Assembly: GCA_903927685.1 (NCBI GenBank)
Contig: CAIYOB010001253.1
Coordinates: 1-9,216 of the forward strand
Length of the DNA stretch: 9,216 bases
Source: an uncultured Planctomycetaceae bacterium
GTDB taxonomy: Bacteria; Planctomycetota; Planctomycetia; Pirellulales; Pirellulaceae
Direction: 5' to 3'
The notes under the pieces were generated by a model. The model was not told the DNA's origin. It was given only the letters and a program-made list of their open reading frames with translations, and made no database searches. The position numbers and the translations under genes are program-made. Numbering within the stretch: position 1 is the stretch's first letter; each line of letters begins with the position of its first letter. Below, in pieces: positions 9,001-9,216 of this stretch.

Positions 9001-9216
9001 AACGTCTGGTTCGAGACCGTGTACGTAAATCGCAGGCCCTTGGTGTTCAGCGTCTGGCCGCCCACGACGAGGTTCGTGTTGACGGTCATGTCCAGGCTGA
9101 CCAGGCTGCCGTTTTTCACGACCAGCCCCGTGCTGGCCGGATTGCCGCCGCTGGCCGTCTGGCCGAACTGCACCGCGATCGTGCCGATACTGCTGACGGT
9201 CAGGCTGGCCGAGCCC
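1..9216 (-). CDS. Giant multidomain repeat surface protein, internal fragment
   Basis: One reading frame is open across the entire window: 3071 codons from base 9215 down to base 3, with no stop codon and no frame break. The true start is beyond 9216 and the true stop before 1, so no signal peptide, start site or anchoring domain can be seen. The chain is almost entirely beta-rich modules: an N-terminal-side array of 69-residue repeats, a calcium-loop/helical module, Calx-beta, three Ig-like domains, eight MBG domains, five YDG-like repeats and a beta-helix-like C-terminal side. Families of this kind act outside the cell as adhesins, stalks or wall-attached fibres. Only two Cys codons occur (4692-4694 and 7512-7514), and no enzyme motif is visible. 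Codons strongly end in G or C. The extracellular structural role is inference; that this is a single coding frame is seen directly. Confidence 0.95.
3..1055 (-). other. Beta-helix-like, filamentous-haemagglutinin-type repeats, running off the edge
   Basis: Residues 2721-3071. Short strands alternate with Gly/Asn/Asp turns: GSLTVGGDLQV, TGGTLTASGLIDLSADSQ, VVTAGEVRVTSRSASIQG, GGGSIFLYAGDDIL, AGAGSVNLSAGEDY. The ladder of 'SLxVxAxxxI' strands is characteristic of right-handed beta-helix proteins of the filamentous-haemagglutinin and pectin-lyase-like superfamily. A larger landmark occurs twice, GIGDGDDPAKRLETQ (from 764) and GIGLGDDPGTGLLGDIDTQ (from 62), exactly 234 residues apart. Each is preceded by a similar segment containing GxEII and an acidic/Leu-Arg stretch. 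The region has no stop before base 3, so the helix continues beyond the window. No catalytic residues typical of polysaccharide lyases can be identified. Confidence 0.75.
1056..1646 (-). other. Gly/Asp-rich linker region with DGTDGADTL-type motifs
   Basis: Residues 2524-2720, opening SVVDGTDGADTLVLRRNAAD. Similar short motifs recur: TVRTAATDDALALADGG and TVDPATGGDGNDAVTIL, with a further one (TIDTGAGTDVVTVPG) just past the boundary. The spacing is irregular. The 'G-x-D-x-L' flavour recalls Gly/Asp-rich calcium-binding sequences, but true RTX nonapeptides (GGxGxDxUx in tandem) are not present, so I do not call an RTX domain. In planctomycete giant proteins this type of segment commonly links repeat arrays to beta-helix parts. 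It probably forms irregular beta structure. Confidence 0.5.
1647..1883 (-). other. Terminal MBG domain (degenerate)
   Basis: Residues 2445-2523 (79 residues): ALLTITAEDAVRDEGQLNPA, FTATYHGFVNGES, AGKYPITPGG, AANYTFVYLNGTLTIS. The beginning, the GFVNGES loop and the ANYxxxYxxGTLTI ending are those of an MBG domain. The KxYG motif is replaced by VRDEGQ, a variant also common in this family when it closes an array. It caps the YDG-like repeats and is followed by the Gly/Asp-rich region. Confidence 0.8.
1884..3008 (-). repeat. Five tandem YDG-like repeats of 73-77 residues
   Basis: Residues 2070-2444 hold five units at 3008-2778, 2777-2559, 2558-2334, 2333-2109 and 2108-1884 (77, 73, 75, 75 and 75 residues). 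The shared pattern is VTPYSVTYDGTVHTATG, then a GVLxExLxG loop, FDLSGTAHTNAGT, DTWTFTDxxGNY, SGTVxNxIAKA. Variants include YDGQIHAATG in unit 1 and YNGALRMATG in unit 5. The final Lys-Ala of one unit joins the next with almost no linker. Units 2 and 3 are recently related at the DNA level: 23 bases are identical at 2509-2531 and 2734-2756. The repeat is close in style to the YDG-type repeats of haemagglutinin-like proteins and probably forms a string of small beta-sandwich domains. The family name is my best match, not certain. Confidence 0.85.
3012..3509 (-). repeat. Two divergent MBG domains
   Basis: Residues 1903-1982 (3509-3270) and 1983-2068 (3269-3012). The first reads VVLTVTPDDLPKTYGDLATL, then ISGVKNGDVL, and ends AMLTVTP. 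The second reads AALTVVANDNSKAYGRTATE, then IQGLKNGDNI, and ends LATLTVT. They share the KxYG motif and GLKNGD loop with the upstream MBG array. They differ after YG, with Asp or Arg followed by Ala-Thr in place of the usual Pro-containing segment, and resemble each other more than the first five. They form a separate subtype and lead directly into the YDG-like repeats. Confidence 0.8.
3510..3803 (-). other. Bacterial Ig-like domain 3 (Big_3-type)
   Basis: Residues 1805-1902, inserted between the five-domain MBG array and two further MBG-like domains. Motifs in order: VALDASTAGDPIEYGDSVTF, TATVAG, VPTGSVRFQID, AQFTTTRLPAGTPAVNAVYS, GDLTYPAG. The 'YGDSVTFTATV ... PTGSVxF ... AVYSGDxxY' series is the signature of group 3 bacterial Ig-like domains. 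It is clearly a separate copy from the Ig-like domain at 5582-5280, with little identity between the two, so it does not look like a recent duplication. Confidence 0.8.
3804..5027 (-). repeat. Five tandem MBG domains
   Basis: Residues 1397-1804 hold five tandem domains of 86, 80, 80, 81 and 81 residues, bounded at 5027-4770, 4769-4530, 4529-4290, 4289-4047 and 4046-3804. Each starts with a strand of the form PAPLTVxADxQ, then a KxYGxPxPxLTY motif, a GLxxGD loop, TATGxxATxGTHxI, and ends ANYxxxYxxGTLTV. This is the MBG domain of the 'YGX' type, a small beta-sandwich repeated in long bacterial adhesins. Domains 2-4 keep the YG motif (VYGQPTPEL, TYGGPEPAL, VYGGPDPDL). Domain 1 has QYGDPIPEP and is more divergent. 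Domain 5 has lost it (MLVGDPDPVL). One of the two cysteines lies in domain 2 (TYVCIGL). Function is structural by analogy. Confidence 0.9.
5028..5279 (-). other. Ig-like domain 2 (TIxFxxxPDVxYG type)
   Basis: Residues 1313-1396, beginning GQTIDFPAIPDVPYGSEP. The sequence follows a widespread bacterial surface-protein pattern: QTIxFxxxPDVxYG, then LTASSSSGLPVSYRVVSGPA, LLTITGNG, and VVEATQAGDANIGPA. In such proteins this module usually precedes MBG-type repeats, as it does here. It is a beta-sandwich spacer with no visible active-site residues. Confidence 0.75.
5280..5582 (-). other. Bacterial Ig-like domain 1 (Big_3-type)
   Basis: Residues 1212-1312, beginning ATTTTLTASATTVPWGQ. The pattern is that of bacterial Ig-like domains of group 3: a Thr-rich first strand, WGQEETLTATVLD, PPGVVTFYEGATALG, then the hallmark LGTHTVRAVYDG and a closing DLTITV. 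Such domains are about 90-100 residues long and act as rigid spacers in adhesins. It sits directly after the Calx-beta domain. It has one Trp-containing insertion (GWQDASGKWLADQ) between the last two strands, where family members usually read 'G-D-x-x-Y/F-x-x-S'. Confidence 0.8.
5583..5930 (-). other. Calx-beta domain
   Basis: Residues 1096-1211 (116 residues) match the Calx-beta domain, an Ig-like fold that binds Ca2+ in sodium-calcium exchangers and is very common in bacterial surface proteins. The order of motifs is typical: an opening strand VIWINDVAQEVGPEG, TYTFTLT, then the core KDGVDYTGVQGTLVWAPGET followed by KTVTVFV, then FGLSLTNPQN and a closing VIIHNDD. The final Asp pair and the DGVDYT motif are where this family usually coordinates calcium. 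It follows the helical segment directly and leads into Ig-like domains through a short Thr-rich linker. Only one copy is present in the window. Confidence 0.9.
5943..6782 (-). other. Calcium-loop module plus alpha-helical segment
   Basis: Residues 812-1091. It opens with a strand (GGTVFLDLDSDG), a calcium-loop pattern and then ATSDFQGRYAL. This resembles the 'GxVFxDxNxDGxxDxxEP...TdxxGxY' module common in bacterial surface proteins. It is followed by GFGGTDIATKLPN and the landmark VSPLTTLV (6540-6560), which in related proteins precedes a helical part. The rest, about residues 890-1091, is rich in Ala, Leu, Glu and Gln with helix-like spacing (LTEAEAKAAVNAALGLP; AAETDAALAAQIAAAQIG). It is the only clearly helical part of the window. 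The combination is known from large secreted proteins, where it precedes Calx-beta, cadherin-like or Ig-like repeats; its role there is not established. It could be a spacer or an assembly segment. Confidence 0.65.
6708..6743 (-). other. EF-hand-like Ca2+-binding loop
   Basis: Twelve codons (residues 825-836) read DLDSDGLLDADE. This matches the classical calcium loop DxDxDGxxDxxE at all coordinating positions: Asp 1, 3 and 5, Gly 6, Asp 9 and Glu 12. No second loop or flanking EF-hand helices are evident. It therefore looks like the single extracellular loop seen in SdrD-B-like or dockerin-like modules rather than a calmodulin-type pair. Calcium binding is inferred from the motif. Confidence 0.75.
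6783..7697 (-). other. Non-periodic beta-rich region following the 69-residue repeats
   Basis: Residues 507-811 continue the style of the preceding array (alternating strands such as GLDIAVGFNLGGTVGFSG, and YTVSLSATMYGVFTVTAAAK) but without a regular period. The region is rich in Gly, Ser, Thr and aromatic residues and includes one of the two cysteines of the window (YYTCGG, residues about 564-569). Near its end it becomes more aromatic (FYFQYLPGQ, AAWFTIDLLLWKGTYG) before a short charged stretch, WRALIKEAEINGWKNG, that leads into the calcium-loop module. It may be a divergent, capping continuation of the repeat fold. I cannot assign it to a family, and no catalytic motif is visible. Confidence 0.55.
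7698..9215 (-). repeat. Tandem array of ~69-residue beta-rich repeats (unassigned family)
   Basis: Residues 1-506 hold seven tandem units, each opening with GLVVKNGALQSLDM or a close variant. Units begin at 9128, 8921, 8714, 8489, 8282, 8075 and 7859, giving lengths of 69, 69, 75, 69, 69 and 72 residues; the last is degenerate, and the tail of an earlier unit lies at 9215-9129. After the opening come an alternating strand (MTVDSNITVGG), then KGLNFTYTVSSQTFTMTG, then a strand ending SIGTIAVQFG. Polar and hydrophobic residues alternate, as in beta-sheets. At the DNA level adjacent units are close: 56 of 60 bases match between the blocks at 8874-8933 and 8667-8726. I do not recognise a named domain. 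A beta-solenoid or long beta-groove structure is possible but unproven. The array probably continues beyond 9216. Confidence 0.9.

Noticed and set aside
7698..9216. Regularly spaced DNA repeats that might suggest CRISPR or satellite DNA
   Set aside because: The spacing is 207-225 bases, always a multiple of three. Substitutions fall largely at third codon positions, and the sequence stays open in the protein frame, so these are protein-coding repeats.

Overview
The whole 9216-base window lies inside one giant protein-coding gene on the minus strand. Reading the reverse complement with codons from base 9215 down to base 3 gives 3071 consecutive sense codons. No stop was found when every codon was checked by eye, and the protein reads sensibly throughout. 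Neither the start (beyond base 9216) nor the stop (before base 1) is in the window. No second gene, RNA gene, promoter, terminator or mobile element can be supported. Residue numbers below count from the codon at 9215-9213 and are not true protein positions.

The organism is most likely a high-G+C bacterium that makes giant secreted or surface proteins. A planctomycete (Pirellula, Gemmata or a relative) is the best guess. The guess rests on the mix of MBG, YDG-like, Calx-beta and filamentous-haemagglutinin-like repeats in one huge chain, plus strong G/C-ending codon choice. No taxonomic marker gene is present, so this is inference.

Layout from the N-terminal to the C-terminal side (right to left in coordinates): (1) seven tandem beta-rich repeats of about 69 residues that I cannot assign to a named family (9215-7698). 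(2) A related, non-periodic beta-rich region (7697-6783). (3) A short calcium-loop module followed by the only helical stretch (6782-5943). (4) A Calx-beta domain (5930-5583). (5) Two Ig-like domains (5582-5028). (6) Five MBG domains in tandem (5027-3804). (7) A third Ig-like domain (3803-3510). (8) Two divergent MBG domains (3509-3012). (9) Five YDG-like repeats of 73-77 residues (3008-1884). (10) One more MBG domain (1883-1647). (11) A Gly/Asp-rich linker region (1646-1056). (12) A beta-helix-like region with haemagglutinin-type repeats that runs off the left edge (1055-3).

The parts are typical of an elongated extracellular stalk or adhesin: repeated beta domains for length, Ca2+-binding modules for rigidity, and a beta-helix. 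There are only two cysteines in 3071 residues and no visible catalytic domain. The role as an adhesive or structural surface protein is inferred from architecture only.
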